From Halomonas sp. 7T (lineage in GTDB: Bacteria > Pseudomonadota > Gammaproteobacteria > Pseudomonadales > Halomonadaceae), in the NCBI RefSeq assembly GCF_025643255.1, contig NZ_CP087112.1, positions 992,001 to 1,056,000 on the forward strand: a DNA stretch of 64,000 nucleotides, given 5' to 3'. This document shows, piece by piece, positions 18,501 through 29,050 of the stretch (position 1 is its first letter; every line of letters begins with the position of its first letter). The notes under the pieces were generated by a model, which saw only the letters and a program-made list of their open reading frames with translations, had not been told where the DNA came from and made no database searches. Position numbers and translations under genes: made by a program.

Positions 18501-19918
18501 GCGGGGCTCTCCGTTTCCGTATCCATAAAGGGGGCTAAGGCCTTGCGGGTGCCGGCAAATTTGCGGCGAATTTCCTCGTACTCATCCTCGGCGTTGCTGT
18601 CGTACACGTTGCCGCCGCAGGTTTGCACGTAGGCGCGTTCGCCGTTCACAAATACCGTACGAATGGGAATCGCAAAGGTGCAGTCGCCGTTAAACGAGAA
18701 CTGGCCCACCGCGCCGCCGTAGGGGCCGCGCCCATCGGTTTCTAGGTCGTCGATAATCTTCATTGCTTCGATTTTAGGTGCGCCTGTCAGCGTACCCGCC
18801 GGGAAGTTGCTGGCCAGTGCGGTGAACATATCCTCACCTTCATCAATAATCCCAACAATTTCGCTAGAGATATGCTGAACGTGACTGAAGCGCTTGATAT
18901 CCATCAGGCTGCGTACTTTGACCGTGCCGAACTGAGCCACTCGGCCAATGTCGTTGCGGTGCAGGTCCACAATCATATTGTGTTCGGCGATCTCTTTCGG
19001 GTCGTTGAGCAGCGCCCGGGCAAGCTGGGTATCTTCCTGGGGCGTTTGGCCGCGCAGGGTAGTGCCTGCTAACGGGAACGTCTCCATCTCCCCCTGGCGC
19101 AGGCGGAACAGCAGCTCAGGGCTTGCGCCAATCAGCTTCTGCTCGCCAAACTTCACGTAGTACATCTGCGGCGAAGGGTTAATGGTGCGCAGCTGGTCGT
19201 AAAGCGCCAGGGTATCGCCCTGAATGCGAAAGCGTTTTTTAAAGCCCACTTCGCACTGAAAAACTTTGCCATCGATGATGTCCTGTTTCACCTTGGCGAC
19301 CGCTTCGGCATGTTCGGCTTTGCTCATGGTGTCGCCCAACGCGGTAATGTGCAGCGCGCCTGCGGGCTTGTCGTCGGCGTCGATCAGCGTCTGTAGAAAC
19401 TCGTAACGGCTGTTGTCGTAGTAGAAGTAGGTGACTTCGCCTGTCATCTTGTCGAGGATCAAGCCGTCTTTATACAGCCCAAAGCGGAACGTATCGAAGT
19501 CTTCGCTAGCCTTCAGCGTCAGCGACGGCTCGAAGTACTGCATGGCGTCGTAACCTAAATAGCCGCTTAATCCGCCCGCGTACTTGCGCGAGATAATGTT
19601 CTGCGGGATCAGGCTACGTAGCAGCTCGTAGGGGTTGTCGCTGGGGTAGTGGTTGGTATCGCCGTCACGGCTTTCAATGGTCAGCGTGGTGCCATTGGCG
19701 TAGAGCGTGTACTCAGGGTCAAAGCCGATGATCGAGTGGCGCGCCATGTGGCTATCTTCGCCCAGCGACTCCAGCATGTAGCAGGTATCGAAGTGCCGCT
19801 CGATTTTTTGAAACAGGGCAAAGAAGTCGCAGTCCGCTGCAAGGGTAACGTAGTGAGGCTTGCGGGGCAGGGTGAACGGCTGGGGGCCTGCCGCAGCGGC
19901 CTTATCAGTGGTGCTCAT
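18497..19918 (-). CDS. trpE: Anthranilate synthase component I
   Basis: Converts chorismate and ammonia to anthranilate, the first step to tryptophan. The 473-residue product has the chorismate-binding core: ETFPLAGTTLRG, AEHNMIVDLHRNDIGR, SNFPAGTLTGAPK, and the C-terminal VQTCGGNVYDSNAEDEYEE. PLAGT, with Ala where aminodeoxychorismate synthase (PabB) has Lys, argues for TrpE. CYMLES near residue 47 resembles the LLES segment of the tryptophan feedback site. It overlaps trpR upstream and trpG downstream by four bases each, so the three are one translationally coupled operon. Confidence 0.9.
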   Translation of the reverse strand: MSTTDKAAAAGPQPFTLPRKPHYVTLAADCDFFALFQKIERHFDTCYMLESLGEDSHMARHSIIGFDPEYTLYANGTTLTIESRDGDTNHYPSDNPYELLRSLIPQNIISRKYAGGLSGYLGYDAMQYFEPSLTLKASEDFDTFRFGLYKDGLILDKMTGEVTYFYYDNSRYEFLQTLIDADDKPAGALHITALGDTMSKAEHAEAVAKVKQDIIDGKVFQCEVGFKKRFRIQGDTLALYDQLRTINPSPQMYYVKFGEQKLIGASPELLFRLRQGEMETFPLAGTTLRGQTPQEDTQLARALLNDPKEIAEHNMIVDLHRNDIGRVAQFGTVKVRSLMDIKRFSHVQHISSEIVGIIDEGEDMFTALASNFPAGTLTGAPKIEAMKIIDDLETDGRGPYGGAVGQFSFNGDCTFAIPIRTVFVNGERAYVQTCGGNVYDSNAEDEYEEIRRKFAGTRKALAPFMDTETESPA

Positions 19919-20193
19919 AAGTGATCATTCCGTGAAGAGGCTAACATCGTCAGCGCGCGTGAACCGCGTGACACGGTCGCAATACCCACGCCGAGGGTTT
20001 CGGCAATTTTGCGGTGGGGCACGCCTTCGCGTAGCAGCTTAAAAATCTGTAGGCGTTTGCTGATTTCTTGGTATTCGGCGGGCGTTAACAGGCTAGCAAG
20101 CGCCTCGTGCATGGCCTCAGGCGAGTCAATGTTGAGCAAGTGACGCGCTAGTTCGGCTTGAAAATGATCATTTGAGGAAACGTTTGTAAACAC
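19915..20193 (-). CDS. trpR: Trp operon repressor
   Basis: Tryptophan-activated repressor of 92 residues. The helix-turn-helix segment VPHRKIAETLGVGIATVSRGSRAL matches the DNA-reading head of E. coli TrpR (LGAGIATITRGS), and LTPAEYQEISKRLQIFKLL corresponds to the core dimer helices. It lacks about 16 residues at the C terminus compared with the E. coli protein. It is the first gene of a trpR-trpE-trpG operon, with a matching operator 26 bases upstream, so autoregulation together with its target enzyme is likely. Confidence 0.93.
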   Translation of the reverse strand: MFTNVSSNDHFQAELARHLLNIDSPEAMHEALASLLTPAEYQEISKRLQIFKLLREGVPHRKIAETLGVGIATVSRGSRALTMLASSRNDHL

Positions 20194-20214
20194 TGTTAAT
20201 CACCAAGCCGTTAT

Positions 20215-20240
20215 TAATGTACTAGCGTACTAGTACATTA
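20215..20240 (-). promoter_or_regulatory. TrpR operator overlapping the trpR-trpE-trpG promoter
   Basis: TAATGTACTAG at 20215-20225 and CTAGTACATTA at 20230-20240 form a perfect 11-bp inverted repeat around CGTA. The core GTACTAGCGTACTAGTAC (20219-20236) agrees at 14 of 18 positions with the E. coli trp operator GAACTAGTTAACTAGTAC, including both ACTAG half sites. On the minus strand TTGACC (20257-20262) and TAATGT (20235-20240), 16 bases apart, are a plausible -35 and -10, so the operator would block the -10. Confidence 0.85.
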
Positions 20241-20321
20241 ACAGCATGGGATAAAAGGTCAATGCCAAAACGATGGCAGCGCTATGTTTTTTTAATGCAC
20301 GGGAGATTCGGCAAGCGGTTA

Positions 20322-20891
20322 TTAAAAGGGCAAGTGTAGCGATGCGCTCAGCATATTGAGGTGGCTTAGGGTGGGGGCGTCGATACGTTCGTACTCAAGT
20401 CGGCTCACTAGCCGGTTAATGGTCATCGTTGCGCCGAAGCCTTGCAGTAAGGCAGTGCCACCGCTGTCGGCCAGGGGTTGGTCGGTTTCTCCACGCCACT
20501 CGGTAAAGCCGGATTTCGCGTAGATGCTAAACGCGCCCATTCTAACCCCTGCCACAAGGGCGCCACCTAAGCTGAGGGTATCCATAATGAGGGGGGAAAC
20601 GCCGTTGGAAATGGGCACTTCTTCACTTTCGCGGTACGCAATTTCAGCGCCAATATCCAAACGCGGCAGCCGCTCTGGGCTGAAACCGGCGGTCAGTCGA
20701 AAACCCGTGGTGTAGGTATCTAAACTGTTTAAATCACTACCTTCCAATACCAAGCCATTGGCCAGTGTGATGAGTTCACTTTCGGTGGCGGTATAAGCCA
20801 TCACGGGAGTGCTGTCGCTAGCAAGGCAGCTCATAAAGGGGAGCGTCGAGCCAAATGCACTATAGAGCAGGGTGCTTGCCAAGCGGTTCAT
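20322..20891 (-). CDS. Predicted outer-membrane beta-barrel protein
   Basis: Unassigned protein of 189 residues. Residues 1-25 look like a signal peptide (MNRLASTLLYSAFGSTLPF, cut near CLAS). The rest alternates polar and hydrophobic residues in strand-sized runs (LDIGAEIAYRE, SLGGALVAGVRMGAFSIYAKSGF, MTINRLVSRLEYERI) and ends in Phe (LHLPF), the usual last residue of a barrel recognised by BamA. It resembles small OmpA-type or OmpW-like barrels but no named family was recognised. ATG 20891 has GAGGAAC upstream; a start at 20915 adds eight polar residues. No partner gene is evident. Confidence 0.65.
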   Translation of the reverse strand: MNRLASTLLYSAFGSTLPFMSCLASDSTPVMAYTATESELITLANGLVLEGSDLNSLDTYTTGFRLTAGFSPERLPRLDIGAEIAYRESEEVPISNGVSPLIMDTLSLGGALVAGVRMGAFSIYAKSGFTEWRGETDQPLADSGGTALLQGFGATMTINRLVSRLEYERIDAPTLSHLNMLSASLHLPF

Positions 20892-20934
20892 TGGCGTTCC
20901 TCTGTCCTTTGACATGGAAGGTATCTTTACCAGC

Positions 20935-21759
20935 CTAGCAACGCGCGCTGATTTCTACCACGTTAATTGCGTTATTGGCCAAATTTTCTAGCAGGTTTTT
21001 CCCCATCTTTAAAAAGCGCTCGCCAAATACCCACTGCGGCGAAAGCACGGCTGTGTGCGGCGTTTGCTCTTTTTGTCGCTGACGCTGGCGCCACTCCAGA
21101 GCGGTACTACTCCAGTCTTCGCAACGTGAAAGCGTAAATCCTTCGGCCTCAAGCCGCTGGGTTAAATCAGCCAGGGTAAGTAGGTGCGAATGTTCCTGTG
21201 TTTCTGCCCAAGGCACCGGTAAGCGGAGGTTGGCAATGTTTTCGCCACTGACCACCTCGTGCATTACGAGCGTTCCGCCCGGGCGAAGTACGCGGCGGCA
21301 CTGCGCCAGAACGCGGGCAGGGTCAGGCATGTTCATTAAGCTGTGTTGAAACAGGACGGCATCGAATGTGTGTTTTGGAAAGGGCAATGCGCAGGCATCT
21401 CCGGTAACACAGCGAAGGGGCGGGTTGGCCGAATGAAGTGATAAATCAGTCAGCGCTTGGTTTAGTACGTTAAAACGGTGGGTAATATCCAACCCGGTAA
21501 TATGAAACCCCAGCGCTGCCCCTTGGCGCATTAGCCCGCCTAAGCCTGAGCCGATATCCAGCACGTGGGTATGGGTGTGCGCATCAAGCAAATTAAGCAG
21601 CTTTTTTGACGCGGCAATACCGCCGATATGCAGTTGGTCTAACGGGGCGAGCTGGTGCAGGGTCGCACCGTCAGGGTAGTAAGTACGAATCTGGGTAATA
21701 ATATCGCCATCCCGCAGACCTTGTTGATAGTGCTCAGCGAGCGGCTGGTGGTTGGCCAT
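20935..21759 (-). CDS. SAM-dependent class I methyltransferase
   Basis: A 274-residue methyltransferase of the UbiE/methyltransf_11 type. Motif I is VLDIGSGLGGLMR (about 68-80), followed by GLDIT (motif II) and the DACALPFPKHTFDAVLFQHS region (motif III), then RVLRPGGTLVMHEV. The substrate is unknown; the fold resembles small-molecule methyltransferases such as those for sarcosine or sterols. It follows the acyl-CoA synthetase gene on the same strand but a terminator-like hairpin lies between, so it is probably a separate unit. Confidence 0.8.
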   Translation of the reverse strand: MANHQPLAEHYQQGLRDGDIITQIRTYYPDGATLHQLAPLDQLHIGGIAASKKLLNLLDAHTHTHVLDIGSGLGGLMRQGAALGFHITGLDITHRFNVLNQALTDLSLHSANPPLRCVTGDACALPFPKHTFDAVLFQHSLMNMPDPARVLAQCRRVLRPGGTLVMHEVVSGENIANLRLPVPWAETQEHSHLLTLADLTQRLEAEGFTLSRCEDWSSTALEWRQRQRQKEQTPHTAVLSPQWVFGERFLKMGKNLLENLANNAINVVEISARC

Positions 21760-21795
21760 GTCAGTGTCTCGTGATGGAAGAGGCGGTAGATAACG

Positions 21796-21822
21796 TAAAA
21801 CGCCGACCGCTGGCCGGCGTTG
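21796..21822 (-). terminator. Terminator of the leucine-degradation operon
   Basis: Read on the minus strand, AACGCCG (21821-21815) and CGGCGTT (21805-21799) form a seven-pair GC-rich stem around a nine-base loop, running into TTTTA. It lies 25 bases after the stop of the acyl-CoA synthetase gene. Confidence 0.65.
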
Positions 21823-21845
21823 ATTAACAGAGCGCTGGGTAGTGA

Positions 21846-23549
21846 TTATGTTTGATCTTCAAGCCCAAGCTCTTGGATAGAGATTTCGCGCATTTTGAAT
21901 TTCTGAATTTTCCCCGTCACCGTCATGGGGAATTCATCGACGAATTTGAAGTAGCGCGGGATTTTAAAGTGGGTGATTTTGCCTTTGCAGTATTCACGCA
22001 GTTCTTCACCGGTGACGTCGCTTGCGCTGCTGTTGAGCTTCACCCAGGCAATTAACTCTTCGCCATATTTCTTATCCGGCACGCCGGTAACCTGTACTTC
22101 GGAGATTGCCGGGTGGGCGTATAGAAACTCCTCAATTTCTTTGGGGTAAACGTTCTCGCCACCGCGAATCACCATATCTTTAATGCGGCCAACAATTTGG
22201 ATATAGCCCTCTTCGTCCATGGTGGCTAAGTCGCCGGTATGCATCCAGCCCGCCTCATCAATGGCTTCGGCAGTGGCTTTTTCGTTTTTCCAGTACTTGA
22301 GCATGACGCTGTAGCCACGGGTACACAGCTCGCCGATTTCGCTGCGGGGCAAAATACCGCCGTTGCCGGGATCGACAATTTTGCTTTCCAGATGGGGCTG
22401 GGTGCGGCCTACGGTAGAAACGCGTTTGTCGATGCTGTCGTTAGCGCCGGTTTGGGTAGATACAGGGCTTGTTTCGGTCATGCCGTAGGCGATCTGCACA
22501 CCTTTCATGTTCATCTTGTCGATGACCTGCTTCATGATTTCAGCAGGGCAGATGGAACCCGCCATGATGCCGGTGCGTAGCGATGAGAAATCGGTGCTGG
22601 CAAAGTCCGGGTGCTCCAGCTCGGCGATAAACATGGTCGGTACGCCGTACAGCGCGGTAGCTTTTTGCTCGTGTACCGCTTTTAGCACCTTGCCAGGGTC
22701 GAAACCCTCATCCGGGTAAATCATCGCCGCGCCGTGGGTCATACAGCCCAGGTTACCCATCACCATGCCGAAGCAGTGGTAGAGGGGTACCGGGATGACC
22801 AAACGGTCTTCGCTGGTAAAGCCCATGCTTTCCGCCACAAAAAAGCCATTGTTCAGGATGTTGTGGTGGGAAAGTGTGGCGCCTTTCGGGAAGCCGGTAG
22901 TGCCCGAGGTGTACTGGATATTGATCGGGTCATCAAATTGCAGCGTGGCTTGTAAATCGTCGACGTCGGTTTGGCTGACCTTGCTGGCTTCATTAATGAA
23001 GTCGGCCCAGCGCCACATGCCGCTATGTTTTTCGCTGCTTAAGTTAATCACGCACTCAAGCTCTGGCAGCGTTTTTGACTGAAGCTGGCCTTCCGCGCTG
23101 CTGTTGAGCTCAGGAGCTAGCTCATAAAGCATGGCGGTGTAGTCGGAAGACTTGAAGCTATGGGCAGTGACTAGAAAACGAGCGCCCGACTGGTTCAGCG
23201 CGTACTCCAGCTCATGGGTGCGGTAGGAAGGGTTGATGTTGACCAGAATAGCGCCAAGTTTGGCGGTGGCGAACTGGGTCAGCGTCCACTCGCTGCAGTT
23301 AGGCGCCCAAATGGCAACGCGGTCACCTTTTTTAACGCCAATCGCCAGCAGGGCTCGGGCGCAGCGGTTTACCTCTTCCTGAAGCTGGCGATAGCTCCAG
23401 TGGATGTTCTGATGCAGCGCAATCAGCGCGTCGTTATCCGGGTACTGTTCAGCGATTTGGTCAAATTTATCGCCAATGGTCATGCCCAGCAGCGGTTTAT
23501 CGGCGGTGCTGCTGGTGTAACTGGGTAGGGTAAGAGCAGGTGATGCCAT
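21846..23549 (-). CDS. AMP-dependent acyl-CoA synthetase
   Basis: Adenylate-forming ligase of 567 residues that should activate a carboxylic acid to its CoA thioester. P-loop-like [18 protein letters not shown], adenine motif AYGMTETSP, hinge [35 protein letters not shown], and the catalytic lysine region [13 protein letters not shown] are all present. It resembles medium/branched-chain acyl-CoA synthetases rather than acetoacetyl-CoA synthetase. It is the last gene of the liu operon, 70 bases after liuE, so branched-chain or short-chain acids are likely substrates. The exact substrate cannot be read from sequence. Confidence 0.85.
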   Translation of the reverse strand: MASPALTLPSYTSSTADKPLLGMTIGDKFDQIAEQYPDNDALIALHQNIHWSYRQLQEEVNRCARALLAIGVKKGDRVAIWAPNCSEWTLTQFATAKLGAILVNINPSYRTHELEYALNQSGARFLVTAHSFKSSDYTAMLYELAPELNSSAEGQLQSKTLPELECVINLSSEKHSGMWRWADFINEASKVSQTDVDDLQATLQFDDPINIQYTSGTTGFPKGATLSHHNILNNGFFVAESMGFTSEDRLVIPVPLYHCFGMVMGNLGCMTHGAAMIYPDEGFDPGKVLKAVHEQKATALYGVPTMFIAELEHPDFASTDFSSLRTGIMAGSICPAEIMKQVIDKMNMKGVQIAYGMTETSPVSTQTGANDSIDKRVSTVGRTQPHLESKIVDPGNGGILPRSEIGELCTRGYSVMLKYWKNEKATAEAIDEAGWMHTGDLATMDEEGYIQIVGRIKDMVIRGGENVYPKEIEEFLYAHPAISEVQVTGVPDKKYGEELIAWVKLNSSASDVTGEELREYCKGKITHFKIPRYFKFVDEFPMTVTGKIQKFKMREISIQELGLEDQT

Positions 23550-23619
23550 AATGTGTCTCTCCGATGTCTTTTTTTTATCTAAACGGGACGTCAGGCGGTA
23601 CTTATTTATTATTGGACGG

Positions 23620-24528
23620 TTATTGGCGGCTAATGCCTTTTGCGAGAGCGACCTTTGCGCTTGGCTTGCGGCCTAACTCGTTGGTAATCCAGTAGCCGGT
23701 GTCGATCACCGCCTGAAGGTTGATGCCGGTGTTAATCCCCAGGCCTTCAAGTAAATAGAGTACGTCTTCGGTGGCCACATTGCCGGATGCGCCTTTAGCG
23801 TAAGGGCAGCCGCCAAGGCCTGCGATGGCGGCGTCAATTACGCTGACTCCTTCCTCCAGCACGGCATATAAGTTAGCCAGGGCCATGCCATAGGTGTCGT
23901 GGAAGTGGGCGGCCAAGTGCTCAATAGGCACTTGCTGGCGGGTGGCTTCGATCATTCGCTTAGCCGCAAGCGGCGTGCCCACGCCGATGGTATCGCCCAA
24001 GGAGATTTCATAGCAGCCCATCTCATAAAGCGCCTTGGCCACCTCGGCCACTTTTTGGGGCGAGATATCGCCTTCATAAGGGCAGCCCAGCACGCAGGAG
24101 ACATAGCCGCGTACTCGAACGCCTGCCTCATTGGCCCGTGCGAGCACGGGTTCAAAGCGCTCAAGGGATTCAGCAATTGAGCAGTTGATGTTCTTTTGCG
24201 AGAACGCTTCGGAGGCGGCGCCAAACACCGCGACTTCCTCAACGCCCGCTGCCAGTGCGCCTTCCAAGCCTTTTAGGTTAGGCGTGAGTGCTGAGTAAAC
24301 CACGCCGGGTTGGCGAGCAATGCCGTTCATAACGTCGGTGGCATCGCCCATTTGCGGCACCCACTTAGGCGAGACAAAGCTAGCGGCCTCAATATGGGTG
24401 AGGCCAGCGTTGGCTAGCCGTTCGATCAGTTCGATCTTGGTAGCGGTGGGCACCAGAGTGCCCGGTTCATTTTGCAGGCCGTCGCGGGGGGCCATTTCAA
24501 ACAGCTTAATTGACGTTGGCAGTGCCAT
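23620..24528 (-). CDS. liuE: Hydroxymethylglutaryl-CoA lyase
   Basis: Last step of leucine breakdown: splits HMG-CoA to acetyl-CoA and acetoacetate. The 302-residue TIM barrel starts [17 protein letters not shown] (catalytic Arg-Asp) and carries the active-site cysteine loop [20 protein letters not shown] near the C terminus; metal-binding [13 protein letters not shown] is intact. The ATG at 24528 has AGGAAC at a good distance; an ORF start at 24570 would overlap liuD. Also called mvaB. It lies directly after liuD in the operon. Confidence 0.95.
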   Translation of the reverse strand: MALPTSIKLFEMAPRDGLQNEPGTLVPTATKIELIERLANAGLTHIEAASFVSPKWVPQMGDATDVMNGIARQPGVVYSALTPNLKGLEGALAAGVEEVAVFGAASEAFSQKNINCSIAESLERFEPVLARANEAGVRVRGYVSCVLGCPYEGDISPQKVAEVAKALYEMGCYEISLGDTIGVGTPLAAKRMIEATRQQVPIEHLAAHFHDTYGMALANLYAVLEEGVSVIDAAIAGLGGCPYAKGASGNVATEDVLYLLEGLGINTGINLQAVIDTGYWITNELGRKPSAKVALAKGISRQ

Positions 24529-24538
24529 AGTTCTGTTC

Positions 24539-26590
24539 CTATTCGCTGGGGGCGAAGTCGAGCAATACATCGCCCTGGCTCACGGTATCGCCGGCCTGGA
24601 AATGGAATGACTCGACGCTGCCATCGGCCGGTGCGGTCATGGTGTGTTCCATCTTCATGGCTTCCATCACCATCAGCGGCATGCCTTTCTCAACCGCTGC
24701 GCCGGGTTCAACCAGTAGTGCTACCACGGTGCCGTTCATCGGGGCGGTCAGGGTTGATTCCGCCTCATGGTGGCCGTGGTCGATGGCGTCAATGCGGCGC
24801 CAGAACAGGCGCGTTTCGCCGCTTGGTTCTGCCATCACCACAACATGCCCATCGCGGCGCGCTTGAAGGCGGCGACGGTGGCCGTTTAGCGTGACGGCAA
24901 CGGCATCCCCCGTCAGCGATTGGAGGCTAGCGGTGAGCGTTTCATCACCAATGGTGAGGTTCCAAAGCGATTCGCCGCTCTCGCGCTTACCTTCCACAAT
25001 CACCACCGCTTCGTCGCTGTCTGCCGCCTGAGCACTTGCCGGGTCACACAGCGCAATGCGGATGGTATGCGGGGCATTCAAACGGAAGCCGTCATGACGA
25101 TCCCAGGGAGAATCACTTTCACACTCCTGCGCCAGCTGGTTTAAACCAATCAACGCAGCGCTGGCGTAGGCCTCGGTAGAGTAACTGCGCGGGGCAAATA
25201 GCGTGGCTTCGTTGCGCTCGATAAAGCGCGTGTCCAGCTCGACATTTTTAAAGCCAGGGTGATTGGCAAGGCGCTGCAGGAACGCGCGATTCGTCACCAC
25301 ACCCTGGACATCCAGCGCGGCTAAAGCGCGGTTCAAGGTGGCAAGCGCAGCGTCACGGTCAGGGCCGTGAACAATCAGCTTGGCCAGCATGGGGTCGTAG
25401 TGCATGGAAACGTTGTCGCCACTCTCTACGCCGCTGTCTAAACGTACTTGGTCGCGGTCTAGCCCTGCGCCCTCTAAATCCAGTGCAAAGCGAGTGAGCA
25501 GGCCGGTGGCGGGCAGGAAGTCCTGCTCTGGGTCTTCGGCGTAAATCCGCGCTTCAAAGCTGTGGCCCGTGATGGTTAGCTCGTCTTGGGTGCAGGGGAG
25601 TGGCTCGCCCATTGCCACGCGCAGCTGCCATTCAACCAAGTCCTGGCCGGTGATCATTTCAGTAACGGGGTGCTCAACCTGCAGGCGGGTGTTCATCTCC
25701 ATGAAGTAGAACGAGCCGTCAATATCTAACAGGAACTCAACGGTACCCGCGCCTACATAGCCAATCTCTTTGGCGGCGCGAACGGCGGCATCGCCCATGG
25801 CTTGGCGCAGCTCCAACGTCATGCCGGGGGCCGGAGCTTCCTCAATGACTTTTTGATGGCGGCGCTGAACGCTGCAGTCACGCTCGAAGAGGTAAACGCC
25901 GTTACCATGGCGATCGCAGAACACCTGGACTTCCACATGGCGGGGCTGCACTAGATACTTCTCAATGAGCATGCGGTCGTCGCCAAAGGCCGCCTTGGAC
26001 TCCCGGCGGCAGCCGTCGAGTGCTGCTTTGAACCCTTCGCCGCTCTCTACAACACGCATGCCTTTACCACCGCCACCGGCGCTGGCTTTGAGCATCACGG
26101 GGTAGCCGATTTTGTCGGCCTCGGCGCGCAGCAGGTCATCGTCCTGATCATCGCCATGGTAGCCCGGCACCAAGGGCACGCCTGCGTTTGCCATGCGTGC
26201 TTTGGCGGCAGATTTGTCGCCCATGGCGGCAATCGCGGAGGCGGGTGGGCCAACAAAGGTAATGCCTGCCTGTTCAAGCGCTTTTACGAAGCCACCGTTT
26301 TCCGATAGAAAACCGTAGCCGGGGTGAATTGCGCCTGTGCCGGTACGCTTGGCAGCTTCAATCACCGCATCAACATTCAAATAGCTTTCGCGGGCGGCGG
26401 CGGGGCCTAAACGCACGGCTTCATCGGCTTCGCGCACATGGCGGGCAGTGGCGTCGGCATCTGAATAAACAGCGACAGTTTTAAGCCCCATCCGGCGGGC
26501 AGTGCGCATCACTCGGCAGGCAATTTCGCCGCGGTTAGCCACCAGCAGGGTATCGAACGTGTGTGTCTGAGCGTTGTTTTCAAGCGTCAT
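24539..26590 (-). CDS. liuD: Methylcrotonyl-CoA carboxylase, biotin-containing alpha subunit
   Basis: Carboxylates biotin with ATP and bicarbonate for the conversion of 3-methylcrotonyl-CoA to 3-methylglutaconyl-CoA. Of 683 residues, about 10-460 are the biotin carboxylase ([49 protein letters not shown]). A linker follows, then a biotinyl domain with [11 protein letters not shown], biotin lysine at 646. It overlaps liuC by four bases (ATGA). Similar subunits exist for propionyl- and geranyl-CoA carboxylases; the leucine operon context decides for methylcrotonyl-CoA. Confidence 0.94.
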   Translation of the reverse strand: MTLENNAQTHTFDTLLVANRGEIACRVMRTARRMGLKTVAVYSDADATARHVREADEAVRLGPAAARESYLNVDAVIEAAKRTGTGAIHPGYGFLSENGGFVKALEQAGITFVGPPASAIAAMGDKSAAKARMANAGVPLVPGYHGDDQDDDLLRAEADKIGYPVMLKASAGGGGKGMRVVESGEGFKAALDGCRRESKAAFGDDRMLIEKYLVQPRHVEVQVFCDRHGNGVYLFERDCSVQRRHQKVIEEAPAPGMTLELRQAMGDAAVRAAKEIGYVGAGTVEFLLDIDGSFYFMEMNTRLQVEHPVTEMITGQDLVEWQLRVAMGEPLPCTQDELTITGHSFEARIYAEDPEQDFLPATGLLTRFALDLEGAGLDRDQVRLDSGVESGDNVSMHYDPMLAKLIVHGPDRDAALATLNRALAALDVQGVVTNRAFLQRLANHPGFKNVELDTRFIERNEATLFAPRSYSTEAYASAALIGLNQLAQECESDSPWDRHDGFRLNAPHTIRIALCDPASAQAADSDEAVVIVEGKRESGESLWNLTIGDETLTASLQSLTGDAVAVTLNGHRRRLQARRDGHVVVMAEPSGETRLFWRRIDAIDHGHHEAESTLTAPMNGTVVALLVEPGAAVEKGMPLMVMEAMKMEHTMTAPADGSVESFHFQAGDTVSQGDVLLDFAPSE

Positions 26591-27420
26591 GAGCGTGGCT
26601 CCGCAGCGTTGTTCTGTTCTTGAAGGCTGGACGGTTGCGTCCAGGCGGGGCGGCGCTTTTCAAAAAAGCTGGATAAGCCCTCTTGTCCCTCTTGGCTCAC
26701 CCGTAATTTAGCGATGACCTGGCAGGTGTGTTCACGTGTGGCGTCAGCATCTGGCGCTTGTGCAACGCTTGCCAGCAGGGCTTTGGTGGCGCGTTGTGCT
26801 TGGGGCGAGCCGGCTAGCAGAGTTTCCAGCATAGCGTCTACTTCGGTATCTAGCGCCTCATGTTCCACCACCTTATGCGCTAAACCCAGCGCCAGCGCTA
26901 TTTCGGCGTCTATGACCTCTGCCGTTAAAGCGTAGCGGCGCATTTGGCGCTCGCCCAGCGCACGCTGCACGTAAGGGCTGATGACGGCAGGCGAGAGGCC
27001 AATTTTGACTTCTGAGAGGCAGAATTTTGCCTTTCCTGACGCGATGACCACATCGCAACAGGCAGCTAACCCTACCGCACCGCCAAAGGCGGCACCCTGC
27101 ACTCGGCACACCGTGGGGCAGGGCAGGGTATCCAGGCCATGCATTAAGGCTGACAGCTTGCGGGAGTCAGCGAGATTATCTTCTAAGTCGTAATCGACCA
27201 TACGCTTCATCCAGTTCAGGTCAGCGCCTGCGGAGAAGCTTTTTCCCTCAGAACCGAGTACGACTGCCCGAACATCGCCAGCATTGGCCAGTTGATGCAG
27301 TTTTTCAAGGTGCGCATTGAGTTCGGCAATCAAGCTGTCGTCGAAGGCGTTATGCACCTCTGGGCGGTTTAGGGTCAGGCGCGCGATGCCGTTTTCAATC
27401 AGTAGGGTTGAGTAAGCCAT
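26587..27420 (-). CDS. liuC: Methylglutaconyl-CoA hydratase (enoyl-CoA hydratase family)
   Basis: Crotonase-fold protein of 277 residues expected to hydrate 3-methylglutaconyl-CoA to HMG-CoA. LTLNRPEVHNAFDDSLIAEL is the N-terminal signature, GKSFSAGADLNWMKRM an oxyanion-hole segment, and GAAFGGAVGLAACCDVVIA the second, with CLSEVKIGLSPAVISPYV following. Its place between the two carboxylase subunit genes, overlapping liuD by four bases and 12 bases after liuB, matches the liuABCDE order. Confidence 0.92.
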   Translation of the reverse strand: MAYSTLLIENGIARLTLNRPEVHNAFDDSLIAELNAHLEKLHQLANAGDVRAVVLGSEGKSFSAGADLNWMKRMVDYDLEDNLADSRKLSALMHGLDTLPCPTVCRVQGAAFGGAVGLAACCDVVIASGKAKFCLSEVKIGLSPAVISPYVQRALGERQMRRYALTAEVIDAEIALALGLAHKVVEHEALDTEVDAMLETLLAGSPQAQRATKALLASVAQAPDADATREHTCQVIAKLRVSQEGQEGLSSFFEKRRPAWTQPSSLQEQNNAAEPRS

Positions 27421-27432
27421 GGTATTTGCCCC

Positions 27433-29040
27433 TTACATCCGGAACACGCCGAAGCGCGTCTCTTCGACTTCAGCATTCATCGCGGCCGCGAGCGAAAGTC
27501 CCAGCACATCGCGAGTTTGCAGCGGGTCGATAACGCCGTCATCCCACAGACGGGCGCTGGCATAGTAAGGGTGGCCCTGGTGCTCGTACTGATCGCGGGT
27601 GGGCTGTTTGAATGCCTCTTCTTCCTCTTTGGTCCACTCGCGCCCTTCGCGTTCATGTTGCTCGCGCTTCACCTGAGAAAGTACGCCTGCTGCCTGCTCG
27701 CCACCCATCACCGAAATACGCGCATTGGGCCACATAAACAGCAGGTTGGGATCGTAGGCGCGGCCGCACATGCCGTAGTTACCCGCGCCGAAGCTGCCGC
27801 CAATGAGCACTGTGAACTTAGGTACTTTGGCGCAGGCCACGGCGGTTACCAGCTTGGCGCCGTGCTTGGCGATGCCTTCGTGCTCATATTTAGAGCCGAC
27901 CATAAAGCCGGTAATGTTCTGCAGGAACACCAGCGGGATCTTGCGCTGGGCGCACAGCTCAATAAAGTGAGCACCTTTGACGGCGCTTTCAGAGAACAGC
28001 ACGCCGTTGTTGGCCACAATGCCTACTGGGTAGCCGTGGATATGGGCAAAGCCGGTCACCAACGTGTCGCCGTAGTAGCGTTTGAACTCGTCAAAGTCAG
28101 AATCATCGACCACACGGCCAATCACTTCGCGCACGTCGTAGGGTTTTTTAAGGTCGGTACCCACAATGCCGTAAAGCTCGGCGGGGTCGAGCTTGGGTGG
28201 TTTTGGCGCCTGCATGGCTAATTTGCCACGCTTTTGCCAGTTCAGACGCGATACACAGGCGCGGGCGAGCTGCAGCGCGTGGGCGTCGTTTTCGGCGTAG
28301 TGGTCGGCAACCCCACTGACTTTGGCGTGCACATCGGCGCCGCCCAAGTCTTCGGCGCTGATACTTTCGCCGGTGGCAGCTTTTACCAACGGCGGGCCGC
28401 CTAGGAAAATCGTGCCCTGCTCTTTAACGATGATGGATTCGTCCGCCATAGCAGGTACGTAAGCACCCCCTGCGGTACAGGAGCCCATCACCACGGCAAT
28501 TTGTGGAATGCCTTCTGCCGACATAGTGGCTTGGTTGTAGAAAATGCGCCCGAAGTGGTCGCGGTCGGGGAACACCTCGTCCTGGCGGGGCAGGAAAGCA
28601 CCGCCAGAATCGACTAAGTAGATGCACGGAAGGCGGTGCTTGCGGGCAATTTCCTGAGCGCGCAGGTGTTTTTTCACCGTTAGCGGAAAATACGTGCCGC
28701 CTTTTACCGTGGCATCGTTAGCCACAATCACGCACTCAACGCCAGATACCCGGCCAATGCCCGTTACTACGCCTGCTGCGGGTACGTCACTATCGTAAAC
28801 GTGATGGGCTGCCAGGGCGGAAAACTCTAAAAAGGGCGAGCCTTCGTCAATTAAGTGGTCGATGCGATCACGCACGAATAACTTGCCGCGGCTTTCGTGG
28901 CGCTCACGAGCTTTAGGGCCACCGCCTTGGGCGACGGCGGCGGTTAACTCGCGTAGCTTGGAAACTTCCGCCAGCATTGAGGCCGCGTTGGTTTGAAAGA
29001 CATCGCTGCGGGGATTGATCTGTGTAGAGAGTGTGCTCAT
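27433..29040 (-). CDS. liuB: Methylcrotonyl-CoA carboxylase, carboxyltransferase beta subunit
   Basis: Transfers carboxyl from biotin to 3-methylcrotonyl-CoA. The 535-residue product has the two crotonase-like halves of acyl-CoA carboxyltransferases: [38 protein letters not shown], and in the C-terminal half [39 protein letters not shown] and [18 protein letters not shown]. The ATG at 29040 has AAGGG upstream, placing it 10 bases after the liuA stop; an ORF start at 29082 would overlap liuA. Confidence 0.95.
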   Translation of the reverse strand: MSTLSTQINPRSDVFQTNAASMLAEVSKLRELTAAVAQGGGPKARERHESRGKLFVRDRIDHLIDEGSPFLEFSALAAHHVYDSDVPAAGVVTGIGRVSGVECVIVANDATVKGGTYFPLTVKKHLRAQEIARKHRLPCIYLVDSGGAFLPRQDEVFPDRDHFGRIFYNQATMSAEGIPQIAVVMGSCTAGGAYVPAMADESIIVKEQGTIFLGGPPLVKAATGESISAEDLGGADVHAKVSGVADHYAENDAHALQLARACVSRLNWQKRGKLAMQAPKPPKLDPAELYGIVGTDLKKPYDVREVIGRVVDDSDFDEFKRYYGDTLVTGFAHIHGYPVGIVANNGVLFSESAVKGAHFIELCAQRKIPLVFLQNITGFMVGSKYEHEGIAKHGAKLVTAVACAKVPKFTVLIGGSFGAGNYGMCGRAYDPNLLFMWPNARISVMGGEQAAGVLSQVKREQHEREGREWTKEEEEAFKQPTRDQYEHQGHPYYASARLWDDGVIDPLQTRDVLGLSLAAAMNAEVEETRFGVFRM

Positions 29041-29050
29041 GGCGCGGCCC

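Noticed and set aside
18497..19918. Reading this gene as pabB (aminodeoxychorismate synthase)
   Set aside because: The motif is PLAGT rather than the lysine-containing PIKGT form, and the gene is coupled to trpR.
27517..28221. 234-codon open frame antisense to liuB
   Set aside because: Shadow of a highly conserved gene in a GC-rich region; no domain or ribosome site.
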